From: an uncultured Verrucomicrobiota bacterium
GTDB lineage: Bacteria; Verrucomicrobiota; Verrucomicrobiia; Verrucomicrobiales; Verrucomicrobiaceae
Direction: 5' to 3'
Assembly: GCA_903838675.1 (NCBI GenBank)
Contig: CAILZI010000234.1
Location: forward strand, 1-64,000
Length of the DNA stretch: 64,000 bases
Part shown: piece by piece, positions 45,050 through 53,062 of the stretch
How positions within the stretch are numbered: position 1 is the first letter of the stretch
How the letters are laid out: every line of letters begins with the position of its first letter
Notes under the pieces: generated by a model
The model's database searches: none
Told to the model about the DNA's origin: nothing
The model's input: only the letters and a program-made list of their open reading frames with translations
Made by a program: the position numbers and the translations under genes

Positions 45050-45104
45050 GGAATGATTCAATATTTATTGAATATATATTTAACATGACTAAGCTTATGC
45101 TTAG
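45050..45104 (+). promoter_or_regulatory. AT-rich promoter region with inverted repeats before the PEP-CTERM gene
   Basis: An abrupt AT-rich stretch. It contains TTCAA (45057-45061) repeated as TTGAA (45068-45072), a TATATT hexamer at 45075-45080 and a 6-bp inverted repeat CTAAGC/GCTTAG (45089-45094 with 45099-45104). The repeat ends 3 bp before the GTG start and could hide the ribosome binding site. Sequence features are observed; promoter use is inferred. Confidence 0.4.
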
Positions 45105-45107
45105 CCC

Positions 45108-46187
45108 GTGAAGATAACCCAAAGCAGTTTTTTCCTCTATACCTGCGTCGTGGGGGCCATGCTCTGGCCCCAGGACTCCGCAGCTTATTTGGGCGGCTTT
45201 GAGGAGCAGGATGGCTATCGCGTGCCCATGAATGGACAAATCACATCAGGATATTTTCCTGGTGATGCCCAGTTTTATCTCAACAACAACCCTGCCAACG
45301 GTTACACGGGAGTGGTACCATTGGGAGCCTACCCCAACACGCTGGGAGATGGTACAAACGGCCCTGACGTAACGCGCTATAATGCGGGGCAGTATGGCAC
45401 AAACAACGGTGGCCTTGGCGGTGGAGCGGCGGACATACCTGACAATTCGGGCCTGTGGCAGGCACTTGCAGGAGGCAGACTGTATGAAGATGCGAGCGCG
45501 CCCTACTACTATGGGAGCCAGTATGACCGGAACCAGATCGTGGCCTATCGCAACACGATGCCGCACTCGGGGTCCCAGACTCTGAACCTTATGGCTTCGG
45601 ATCAGAATCTCAGTTACCTCTATACCATGGATTCTCGCGATTTTGGCGGGATCTCCCCAGCCAGCACTGCAGGATTGCAGGTTCAAATGTCATTTTGGGT
45701 GAAGCCCACGGACTGGGATGATCCGGACACGGGCAATATTTTTGGTCTGTCGCTGCTGGATTCGGCCAATCACTCGATGTTTGAAGTCGGCTACACCGGT
45801 GACAATCATCTACAGTACCGGATGACCGGCGGCGCATGGATTACGACGACTTATGTAATCGGCAGCTTGGGCTGGTCTGAAATCACTGTGACGCTGGACA
45901 CGCTGGACAATACCGCCAGCCTTGGCGTAAGCGCCTACAACGACAGCACTTCACTGCTGGCAGGCAACAGCAGCGTGCTCAGCAATCAAAGTCTTGGGGT
46001 GGTCAGTGGCGCATTCACCAGACTGCAGTGGGATTTACGGGGTGGCACGCTCAATAACGGTGCCGTCAGCTACATCAACAGCTTTGACGATTTTAATTTT
46101 AGTGTAGCCCCGGTGCCTGAGCCGGGATGCGTGACACTGTTGCTACTGGCTGCTGCTTTGCTACGAGCTCCACGTCGGCGGAAGTGA
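45108..46187 (+). CDS. PEP-CTERM-sorted exported protein
   Basis: A 359-aa protein that begins with GTG (45108). A signal peptide (about 1-26, ending DSAA) is followed by a Gly/Asn/Tyr-rich domain with a concanavalin/LamG-like middle part, and a C-terminal sorting tail: VPEPG, a hydrophobic stretch LLLLAAALL and a basic RRRK end. This tail is the hallmark of the EpsH/exosortase sorting pathway linked to exopolysaccharide production. The exosortase is not in the window. Function of the main domain is unknown; the tyrosine-rich stretch YDRNQIVAYRNTMPHSG is distinctive. Confidence 0.78.
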   Translation: MKITQSSFFLYTCVVGAMLWPQDSAAYLGGFEEQDGYRVPMNGQITSGYFPGDAQFYLNNNPANGYTGVVPLGAYPNTLGDGTNGPDVTRYNAGQYGTNNGGLGGGAADIPDNSGLWQALAGGRLYEDASAPYYYGSQYDRNQIVAYRNTMPHSGSQTLNLMASDQNLSYLYTMDSRDFGGISPASTAGLQVQMSFWVKPTDWDDPDTGNIFGLSLLDSANHSMFEVGYTGDNHLQYRMTGGAWITTTYVIGSLGWSEITVTLDTLDNTASLGVSAYNDSTSLLAGNSSVLSNQSLGVVSGAFTRLQWDLRGGTLNNGAVSYINSFDDFNFSVAPVPEPGCVTLLLLAAALLRAPRRRK

Positions 46188-46225
46188 GCCTCGCGCAGCA
46201 GCAAGGTCTGAGGGTCGAGAGAACA

Positions 46226-46258
46226 TAAAAAAGCACCCGGCCTTGCGGGCCGGGTGCT
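46226..46258 (-). terminator. Intrinsic terminator of the DUF1501 gene
   Basis: A perfect 11-bp GC-rich stem (46232-46242 with 46248-46258) and a 5-nt loop. On the minus strand it is followed by six T. It lies 27 bp after the stop at 46286 and also closes the convergent PEP-CTERM gene region. Confidence 0.85.
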
Positions 46259-46285
46259 CTCATGGAGGAGATGATCCTCAGTAGA

Positions 46286-47581
46286 TTACGCGAAGATGTC
46301 GGTGACCGGAACGCCCTTGTCGCCGACCGTGAACGGACGGTTGGAGGGTGACATGACCACTTCATCCACTGGAAGGCCCATGGCGTGACCGATGGTGGCC
46401 TGGAAGTCCTGCGGTGTGCACTGCTTGTCGGCAACGCGGCGGCCTTCCTTGTCGGTGGAACCATAGACGAAGCCGCCTTTGACGCCGCCGCCTGCGAAGA
46501 CCGTGGAGTAAGCGAGCGGGTAATGGTCGCGCCCATCGTTCTCGTTGATGTCCGGTGTGCGTCCGAACTCGGAGCCCATGACGATCATCGTGGATTCAAA
46601 CAAGCCGTTGGAGATCAGGTCTTCGATCAAAGTGGCAAAGACATTGTCCATGGTAGCTGCGGTTGTGCCGAGTGCCGTTTCAATGGTGTTGTGCATGTCC
46701 CAGCCACCCGACTGAACTTCGACAAAACGCACCCCGGCCTGCACCAGGCGACGGGCAAGGAGGGCTCCCTGACCGAAGTTGTTTCTGCCATATTTTGCAC
46801 GCAAGGCTTCCGGTTCCTTGCTGAGGTCGAAGGCCTTAAGGTCTTCGCTCTTCATGAGCTTGACGGTTTCGTCATAGAACTCCGAATAGGACTTCACATC
46901 GTCCGACTGAAACTTCTTGCGGAAGGAGGTGTCGAATTCGTCGGTGAGTGACAGACGCTTCTTGAACTGCTCATCCGAAGTGGTTGGCTTGATGTTCTGC
47001 AGCCCGGACTCAGGGTTAGAGATCGGGATGGGGCTCATCGTAGTTGGGAAGAAGCCAGCGCCAGGGAATGCATTGCCACTGTTGACGACAACGCTGTCAG
47101 GCAGTGTTGGTCCCTTGATACGGCCCAGGAAATGGGAAGCCCAAGCACCGATGCAAGGATGGACGATCGTTCCACGCGGCTCATAGCCGGTTTTCATGAC
47201 GTAAGTGCCCTGATCATGCACACCGGTCTTGGAGCTCATGGAACGGATGATAGAGAACTTGTTGGCCACCTTGGCCATCTTCTCCATGGTGCCGCCGAGG
47301 CGGTCCATATTGCCGGAACCCGCATTGACTTTGATCGGATCAGTCGGGCCCTTGGTAGGGCCGTCCTTGGGATCCCAGGTGTCGATGTGGGTCATACCGC
47401 CACCCATCCAGAGGAAGATGACGTTTTTGGCCTTGCCGAAGCCGGGGGTGCCTGCACCTGTGGTGCCGGCAGCAGCCAGATTCAGGGATGGCATGACGGT
47501 CACGCCGAGAGCGGCCTGAGCCGTGCGCATCATGAAGTCACGACGAGCGATAGGGTTGAGTTTGTTGAATGCTGATTTCAT
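46286..47581 (-). CDS. Tat-exported DUF1501 protein
   Basis: A 431-aa protein. The N-terminus has a twin-arginine signal (ARRDFMMRTAQAALGV). The body matches DUF1501 of Planctomycetota and Verrucomicrobiota, a member of the alkaline-phosphatase/sulfatase-like fold, with metal-ligand-like DTWDPKDG, NSGNAFPG and GSEFGRTP plus DGRDHYP near the C-terminus. Its reaction is unproven. It lies 48 bp downstream of the DUF1549/DUF1553 gene and forms the pair typical of these phyla. Confidence 0.88.
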   Translation of the reverse strand: MKSAFNKLNPIARRDFMMRTAQAALGVTVMPSLNLAAAGTTGAGTPGFGKAKNVIFLWMGGGMTHIDTWDPKDGPTKGPTDPIKVNAGSGNMDRLGGTMEKMAKVANKFSIIRSMSSKTGVHDQGTYVMKTGYEPRGTIVHPCIGAWASHFLGRIKGPTLPDSVVVNSGNAFPGAGFFPTTMSPIPISNPESGLQNIKPTTSDEQFKKRLSLTDEFDTSFRKKFQSDDVKSYSEFYDETVKLMKSEDLKAFDLSKEPEALRAKYGRNNFGQGALLARRLVQAGVRFVEVQSGGWDMHNTIETALGTTAATMDNVFATLIEDLISNGLFESTMIVMGSEFGRTPDINENDGRDHYPLAYSTVFAGGGVKGGFVYGSTDKEGRRVADKQCTPQDFQATIGHAMGLPVDEVVMSPSNRPFTVGDKGVPVTDIFA

Positions 47582-47629
47582 AAGTGATGTAGTAGCGCGT
47601 TACGTTTTGGGTGGATTACGGTGGGTAAA

Positions 47630-49852
47630 TTATTGGACGAAGATGAACTCACGTGTGTTGATGAGAGCCCAGATCATGTTGGCATAGCCGTCATCGCCAC
47701 CGGAGAGAGCACGCTTGGCAATGTCTTTTTCTGCAAGGGTTGGTCGACGGTTGAGGACGGAGACAAAGAGCGCCTCAACCTTTTCTGGCGGAGACTTCAC
47801 TTTTTCCATCGTGCGGAAGATCAGCGAATCCGGGCTGGTGAGCATCTGCTGCGCCTTGCCGTTCATCATCATCAGCACCTGAGGAACCGAGCCGGTCTTG
47901 ACACTGCCGTCAATCAAGGCGCGTGGGGACTGGCCAAAATCGATCAGGAAGTGGCCGTTGGGTGCTGGCTGCTCCAAGGTGGCGGCGCGGCGGAGAACCA
48001 TGCCGTTGTAAGTCAGAGAAGCGTTCTCCATCATGTCTCCAGCAGGCTTGGCCTCTGCCTTGCCCTTGCCTTTAGCCTTGCCGCTGTCCATCATCATGTC
48101 ATCGCCACCGGCTTCAGCCAGACCGCCACCCATGAGTGCGCGTTCTTTTTCGGCCATTTTGCGGAAAGCGTCATACTTCACCAGCACGGTCTGTGCATCA
48201 AGTTTGGGATTGCTCAGGTCCAGGTCAATGGAGCGGCTGTAGAGATCTTCCAGCGGCTTGGCATACTTGTCGGGGTCACCGAGCACCAGGGTCATGTAGG
48301 AATCCCAGGCCTGTTCGGCGCTCATGCGGCGCAGCAGCGGCCCCTGGAAGTAGTAGGGTTCTCCCATGGCGATCTTTTCCGAGGTGGCTTCTGATTGATA
48401 AGCACGGGTGTTGTAGATGATGCGCATGAACGCCTTGATGTCGAACTTCACGCGGACCATTTCCTGGGCCAGGTGGATGAGCAGTTCAGGATTCACGGAC
48501 TGCTTTGGATCATCAATGTTGGTCACTGGCTCAGAGATGCCCTGGCCGAAGGCGCGCTTCCACATGCGATTGGCGATAGCCATGGCAAAGCGTGGGTTGG
48601 TAGGATCGGTGACCCATTTGGCAAATGCTGGACGGAGTTCTTCAGCAGACTTCATCTTCTGCTTGTAGGCGGGAAGATTCTTGTCGTTCTTGCTCCAAGT
48701 GATGAACTGGGGTTCCACCGGATCATTGGGCTTGGCATCAGGGTACTTGTAGTCATGCGGCAGCTTCATGCTGTTGGTGTCCATATCGCCCACAATGGCA
48801 TTATTAGCGCCCATGTAGTTACGGATCCCATTGCGCAGGCGCTTGATGTCCCCGCCGCTCTTGGTCACAATTTCCTCAATTTTGGGCATCAGGTCCTGCA
48901 TGGCGTTCATCGCCATCATGCCGGAAGAATCCTTGCCTTTTTTGCGGTTTGCCGCTGCAGTCATTCGGGTTGTCGTGGCACCGAAGAAGGATGCCATCTC
49001 ATAGAACTGATGCTGAGTCCAGTCGGAGAACGGGTGGTCGTGGCACTGGGCGCAGGCCACGTCGGTACCCAGGAACACTGCGAGCGTGTTGGCCAGGTTG
49101 TCCAGCGGCATGCCGGCGTCACGGAGCAGATAGCCTGCAGCACCATCCTGCCACATCTTGCCTTTGGCGGTCAGCATCTCGAACACCATCTTGTCCCAGG
49201 TCACATTTTTCTCGATCTGGTGCTGCATCCAGTTGATGTAGGGAACGCCACGCAGATTGTCCTGCTCAAGGCGGTCTTTCACACGCAGCATTTCCGCGAA
49301 GTAGTTGTACGTGTTGCTGTTGTAGCCGGGGCTGTCGAGCAGCATGTCGATCAGTTTGGCACGCTTGTTAGGATTGGTGTCCTGAACGAACTGCATGGTT
49401 TCCGAGTAATTCGGAATGCGCCCCACGATGTCGAGGTAGACGCGGCGTACGAACTGCTCGTCATTGGCCATCGGGTTGAAGCTTTTGATGGGCGCCTTTG
49501 GGGGATTCATCTTGAGGCGTGCAGGATTGGCACGGACCAAACCATTGGCCACAAGGCGGTCAACTGCGGCTGAGGCTTGGGCGACCGTTGCGTTTGCCAG
49601 CATCACCGGCTCTTCGGAGGGCTTCATGCTTTTTGCCAGCGCCTGATCTTCCGGAGACAATCTGGTCAGTGCGAACTTGTGAGTGGCGCCATCTGCGGTT
49701 TTCAGGATGATGTCCTCACCATCGAGTCCGATGAATGAGGCGGTGACTTGGCGGCCCGAAGTGTCCGTCCAAGTGCGAATTTCCGCAAAGGCGGAAGACG
49801 CAACAAGTGCGGAAACAAGCAAGCTGCTGAGCAGTTTCGTGGTTTGTTTCAT
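47630..49852 (-). CDS. Exported SHD1/DUF1549/DUF1553 protein with one CxxCH
   Basis: A 740-aa protein. A signal peptide (about 1-23) and an SHD1-like domain (about 24-75, IRTWTDTSGRQVTASFIG) are followed by DUF1549 (PSCyt2, about 130-340) with FVRRVYLDIVGRIP and the heme-binding-type CAQCHDHPFSDW, and by DUF1553 (PSD1, about 430-700) ending with NTREFIFVQ. It probably has a c-type heme in the DUF1549 part. Its partner is the downstream DUF1501 gene. Role unproven; polysaccharide processing and electron transfer are suggested by genomic context. The SHD1 addition replaces the usual PSCyt1 domain. Confidence 0.88.
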   Translation of the reverse strand: MKQTTKLLSSLLVSALVASSAFAEIRTWTDTSGRQVTASFIGLDGEDIILKTADGATHKFALTRLSPEDQALAKSMKPSEEPVMLANATVAQASAAVDRLVANGLVRANPARLKMNPPKAPIKSFNPMANDEQFVRRVYLDIVGRIPNYSETMQFVQDTNPNKRAKLIDMLLDSPGYNSNTYNYFAEMLRVKDRLEQDNLRGVPYINWMQHQIEKNVTWDKMVFEMLTAKGKMWQDGAAGYLLRDAGMPLDNLANTLAVFLGTDVACAQCHDHPFSDWTQHQFYEMASFFGATTTRMTAAANRKKGKDSSGMMAMNAMQDLMPKIEEIVTKSGGDIKRLRNGIRNYMGANNAIVGDMDTNSMKLPHDYKYPDAKPNDPVEPQFITWSKNDKNLPAYKQKMKSAEELRPAFAKWVTDPTNPRFAMAIANRMWKRAFGQGISEPVTNIDDPKQSVNPELLIHLAQEMVRVKFDIKAFMRIIYNTRAYQSEATSEKIAMGEPYYFQGPLLRRMSAEQAWDSYMTLVLGDPDKYAKPLEDLYSRSIDLDLSNPKLDAQTVLVKYDAFRKMAEKERALMGGGLAEAGGDDMMMDSGKAKGKGKAEAKPAGDMMENASLTYNGMVLRRAATLEQPAPNGHFLIDFGQSPRALIDGSVKTGSVPQVLMMMNGKAQQMLTSPDSLIFRTMEKVKSPPEKVEALFVSVLNRRPTLAEKDIAKRALSGGDDGYANMIWALINTREFIFVQ

Positions 49853-49969
49853 GGTGGTGTGGAATGAAGGGAAAGGAATTCCGATAGCTCAAACGTGCCA
49901 AAGGAGGCTCCAATTAGGTTAATTAGCCGTTTTTTTGCAGTTTCAGCAAGTGTGGACGGAGGAAATGGC

Positions 49970-51457
49970 CTATTTACCCCCTCCCAGACGGGCCTTTTCC
50001 AGCGCGGCAGCCATGCGGTTGGCCTGATCTGGCTGAGTTTTGGCAAGATTTTGCTGCTCTCCGAGGTCTCTTGACAGGTCATAGAGCTGGGGGCCTGGGG
50101 CATTTCCGGTTTCGCTATTGGTTTCTTTGTTTCTTGCAGATCCAGGGCTGGAAGGGATGAATTTCCAGTTCCCTTCCCGCAGACTGATTGGGCCACCCTG
50201 CTCAACCAGTTCCGTCCGACCGGTTGCGTCAGCTCCAAGAATCGCGGGCAGGATATTATGGCTGTCCACAGCGGTGGCTGGAGCAGGCAGGCCGGTCAAA
50301 GCGGCGAAACTGGCGGGGAAATCGACCTGGCAGACCAAGGCAGAACTCACCCCTGGCTTAACCTTGGCGGGCCAGCGTACGATGAACGGCACCCGTGTCC
50401 CACCCTCGAACGCACTGTACTTTCCACCCCGAAGGGGACCGGCGGGCTTGTGATCGCCAAGCTTTTGGACAGCCTCGTCCTGATATCCATCATCCACCAC
50501 CGGGCCGTTGTCGCTGCTGAGCAGGACCAAGGTGCTTTCTTTCAGTCCGAGCCGGTCGAGTGCCGCTAGGATCGTTCCCACGCAGTCGTCGAACTGCAAA
50601 ATGGCATCTCCACGTGGTCCCATGCCACTTTTGCCGACAAAACGCGCATGGGGGACGCGCGGCACATGCGGATCATGTGCTGCAAAATACAGAAAAAAGG
50701 GACCGCTCTTGCTGGCCTCAATGAACTTTACCGCCTGATCCGTAAAAGTGTCTGCCATCTCCTCATCCTTCCAAATGGCCGCTTTTCCACCCCTCATATA
50801 ACCTATGCGGCTGATGCCATTGATCAGGGCCATGTCGTGCCCATGGCTGGGGTGCATCTTGAGCAGTTCGGGGGTGGCCTTGCCCGTTGGTTCACCGGGG
50901 AAGGGCTGCTTGTAGCTCACCTGGATCGGGTCTGCCGGGTCAAGCCTCGCGACTTGGTGATTTTCTACAAACACACACGGCACCCGGTCACCCGTGGCAG
51001 CCATGATGAAACAGTGATCGAAGCCGATCTCCAGCGGTCCCGGTTGGATCGCCCTGTTCCAGTCCAAATCACCGTCGCCAAGTCCCAGGTGCCATTTTCC
51101 GACCACTCCTGTTTGGTAGCCTGCTCCTTTAAAAACAGATGCTAGAGTCGTCCGGTCTGGAGGAATGATCATTTTGGCGTCGCCCGGCAAAATACCCGTG
51201 CCCTTCTGACGGAAGGCATACTCGCCCGTCAACATCGCGAATCGTGAAGGGGTGCAAGTCGCCGCCGCACAATGGCCATCTGTGAAGCGCAACCCCTCGG
51301 CCGCCAGCTTGTCGATATGCGGCGTCGCAATCGTCGTCGAGCCGTAGCAGGACACATCGCCATAACCGAGGTCATCCGCATACAGCAGCACCACATTCGG
51401 TTTGTCCGCAGCAAATGCCACGGAGACAGCCAGACTCAGAAAAACCGCCGTTTTCAT
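49970..51457 (-). CDS. Exported sulfatase (type I, Cys-type)
   Basis: A 495-aa protein with a short signal peptide (about 1-16). Metal-binding D28 and D29 in LLYADDLGYGDVSCYG are followed by the maturation motif CTPSR (C68-R72), whose Cys must be converted to formylglycine. GEYAFR follows, then VVGKWHLGLG and SDNGPVVDDG later. It hydrolyses sulfate esters, probably of polysaccharides. A working formylglycine-generating enzyme is needed, and the FGE-like gene in this window is not obviously catalytic. It starts 9 bp after the S10 carboxypeptidase gene on the same strand. Confidence 0.92.
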   Translation of the reverse strand: MKTAVFLSLAVSVAFAADKPNVVLLYADDLGYGDVSCYGSTTIATPHIDKLAAEGLRFTDGHCAAATCTPSRFAMLTGEYAFRQKGTGILPGDAKMIIPPDRTTLASVFKGAGYQTGVVGKWHLGLGDGDLDWNRAIQPGPLEIGFDHCFIMAATGDRVPCVFVENHQVARLDPADPIQVSYKQPFPGEPTGKATPELLKMHPSHGHDMALINGISRIGYMRGGKAAIWKDEEMADTFTDQAVKFIEASKSGPFFLYFAAHDPHVPRVPHARFVGKSGMGPRGDAILQFDDCVGTILAALDRLGLKESTLVLLSSDNGPVVDDGYQDEAVQKLGDHKPAGPLRGGKYSAFEGGTRVPFIVRWPAKVKPGVSSALVCQVDFPASFAALTGLPAPATAVDSHNILPAILGADATGRTELVEQGGPISLREGNWKFIPSSPGSARNKETNSETGNAPGPQLYDLSRDLGEQQNLAKTQPDQANRMAAALEKARLGGGK

Positions 51458-51466
51458 GCCGCAGGA

Positions 51467-53023
51467 TTACTTCAGCGCCTTGGCGATGAACGCCGCGATG
51501 TCTGCGTGCATTTTCTCCATGTCCGGGCGGTTGGTGTACATCATGTGGCCGGACTCATATTCGGCGAATTCGATGTTCCCGCGCAGCTCGTCAGGCAGGT
51601 GCATTTGGCGCACGCTGAGTCGCATGTTGTCAGGCGGTGTCACCAGATCTCGCCAGCCCAGCAGCGCCAGCACTTTGAGATGGGGGTTTTGCTTGATTGC
51701 CTCCGAGAGCTGGCCGCTCACGCTCGTGTAGCTGTTGCCTTTGCCGTGGTTCCAGTTCGGGAGTGGTGCCAGAACCTCATAGGGCAGGTCTTTTTCATAA
51801 TGCAGTTCCTCGCGCAGGTAGGCGTTCATCGAAGCCGCTGCGATGCTGCCCACCACGCGCATGAATGGCTCGATCTGAGGATGATTTTCCGACTCGTCAC
51901 CATCCCTTCCGGTCACCCGGGCATCGTAGGCACCCAACACCAGCTTTTCTTTGCGTAGCAGCATTTCCCGAAACAGCCCGCTGTCGATTCGCAACTCATG
52001 CTCCTCAATCAGTTTTGGCTCCAAGCCGGTCAACCGGGCCAGCTTCTTGACCACCACGTCACGTTCGGCCTGCGTCAAATCGCTCCCTTTGAGCAGGGCC
52101 GCTGCATACTCGCCGAACGCAAACGCCCGTGACTCCGCCACCGCATTCTTGAAATCCGCCTGCAAATCTGCAGGCAGCTTTTTGTGGTAGTGTGCCGTCG
52201 CTGTCATTGCCGGCAGGCCCACCAGATAAGGTGTTTCATTCAGTGGTCCGGCGATCAGTGTCGCATAATCGAGCAGGCCGGACACGATCACGATGCCATT
52301 CAAATACATGCGGTGCCGCTGCTGCAAATGCTCCGCCAGTCCGCCGCCGCGAATGCCGCCGTAGCTTTCTCCTGCAATGAACTTTGGCGAGCGCCAGCGC
52401 TGCTCGCGTGTCACCCACAGGCGCATGAACTCGCCTACGCAGGCGATGTCCTCCTGCACGCCGAGAAATTCCCCCACAGTTTTGGGGTCTTCCGCGCGGC
52501 TGAAGCCGGTGCTCACCGGATCGATGAATACCAGGTCCGTCACGTCCAGCAGTGAAAATTCATTGTTCACCAACCCGCCTGGCGGCAGCGGTGGCGCAAG
52601 ACCATCTGCTGGCAAATCCACCCGCTTGGGTCCGAAGGCACCCAGATGCAGCCACACCGAGCTGCTGCCCGGTCCGCCATTGAAGCAGAACGTCACGGGC
52701 CGCGTGGCCACGTCTTTCACATCCTTCATGGTGTAGGCCGTGTAGAACACCTGCGCCGAAGGCTTCCCATCGGACTTCAAAATGGGCAGCGTGCCTGCCT
52801 TAGCTTCATACGAGATTTCTTTGCCACCTATGGTCACCTTGCCTGCCGTCACCACCGGCTTGTCTGCATCAGGCTTTTTGGCGTCCTTCTTTTCGTCGGG
52901 CTTGCTTTCTTTTTTCTCCGCAGGCGGTGCTTCAGGTTTGGCTGGCTTGGCTTCTTCTGCGGCGAGACAAAGGGGCATCGCAAGAGCGAGCAGGAGGGTG
53001 GGGCGGATGGATTGGCTGCGCAT
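51467..53023 (-). CDS. Exported serine carboxypeptidase, S10 family
   Basis: A 518-aa protein from the ATG at 53021-53023. A signal peptide (about 1-22) is followed by a Lys/Pro/Glu-rich linker (about 25-57). The catalytic domain carries FNGGPGSSS (oxyanion), the nucleophile GESYGG (Ser220), and a later Asp and His region (LLGWRDLVTPPDN and ESGHMMY). It should remove C-terminal residues from peptides outside the cytoplasm. It lies 39 bp after the 969-aa protein gene and 9 bp before the sulfatase, so the three are probably one operon for degrading extracellular material. Confidence 0.9.
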   Translation of the reverse strand: MRSQSIRPTLLLALAMPLCLAAEEAKPAKPEAPPAEKKESKPDEKKDAKKPDADKPVVTAGKVTIGGKEISYEAKAGTLPILKSDGKPSAQVFYTAYTMKDVKDVATRPVTFCFNGGPGSSSVWLHLGAFGPKRVDLPADGLAPPLPPGGLVNNEFSLLDVTDLVFIDPVSTGFSRAEDPKTVGEFLGVQEDIACVGEFMRLWVTREQRWRSPKFIAGESYGGIRGGGLAEHLQQRHRMYLNGIVIVSGLLDYATLIAGPLNETPYLVGLPAMTATAHYHKKLPADLQADFKNAVAESRAFAFGEYAAALLKGSDLTQAERDVVVKKLARLTGLEPKLIEEHELRIDSGLFREMLLRKEKLVLGAYDARVTGRDGDESENHPQIEPFMRVVGSIAAASMNAYLREELHYEKDLPYEVLAPLPNWNHGKGNSYTSVSGQLSEAIKQNPHLKVLALLGWRDLVTPPDNMRLSVRQMHLPDELRGNIEFAEYESGHMMYTNRPDMEKMHADIAAFIAKALK

Positions 53024-53062
53024 GGCGGGTGAGGTTGGTTGGGGCGGCAATCATTGCAAGGA

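Noticed and set aside
48395-49573. A long open frame on the plus strand opposite the DUF1549/1553 gene
   Set aside because: It is rich in His and Val without any domain, and the minus strand holds a well-conserved family.
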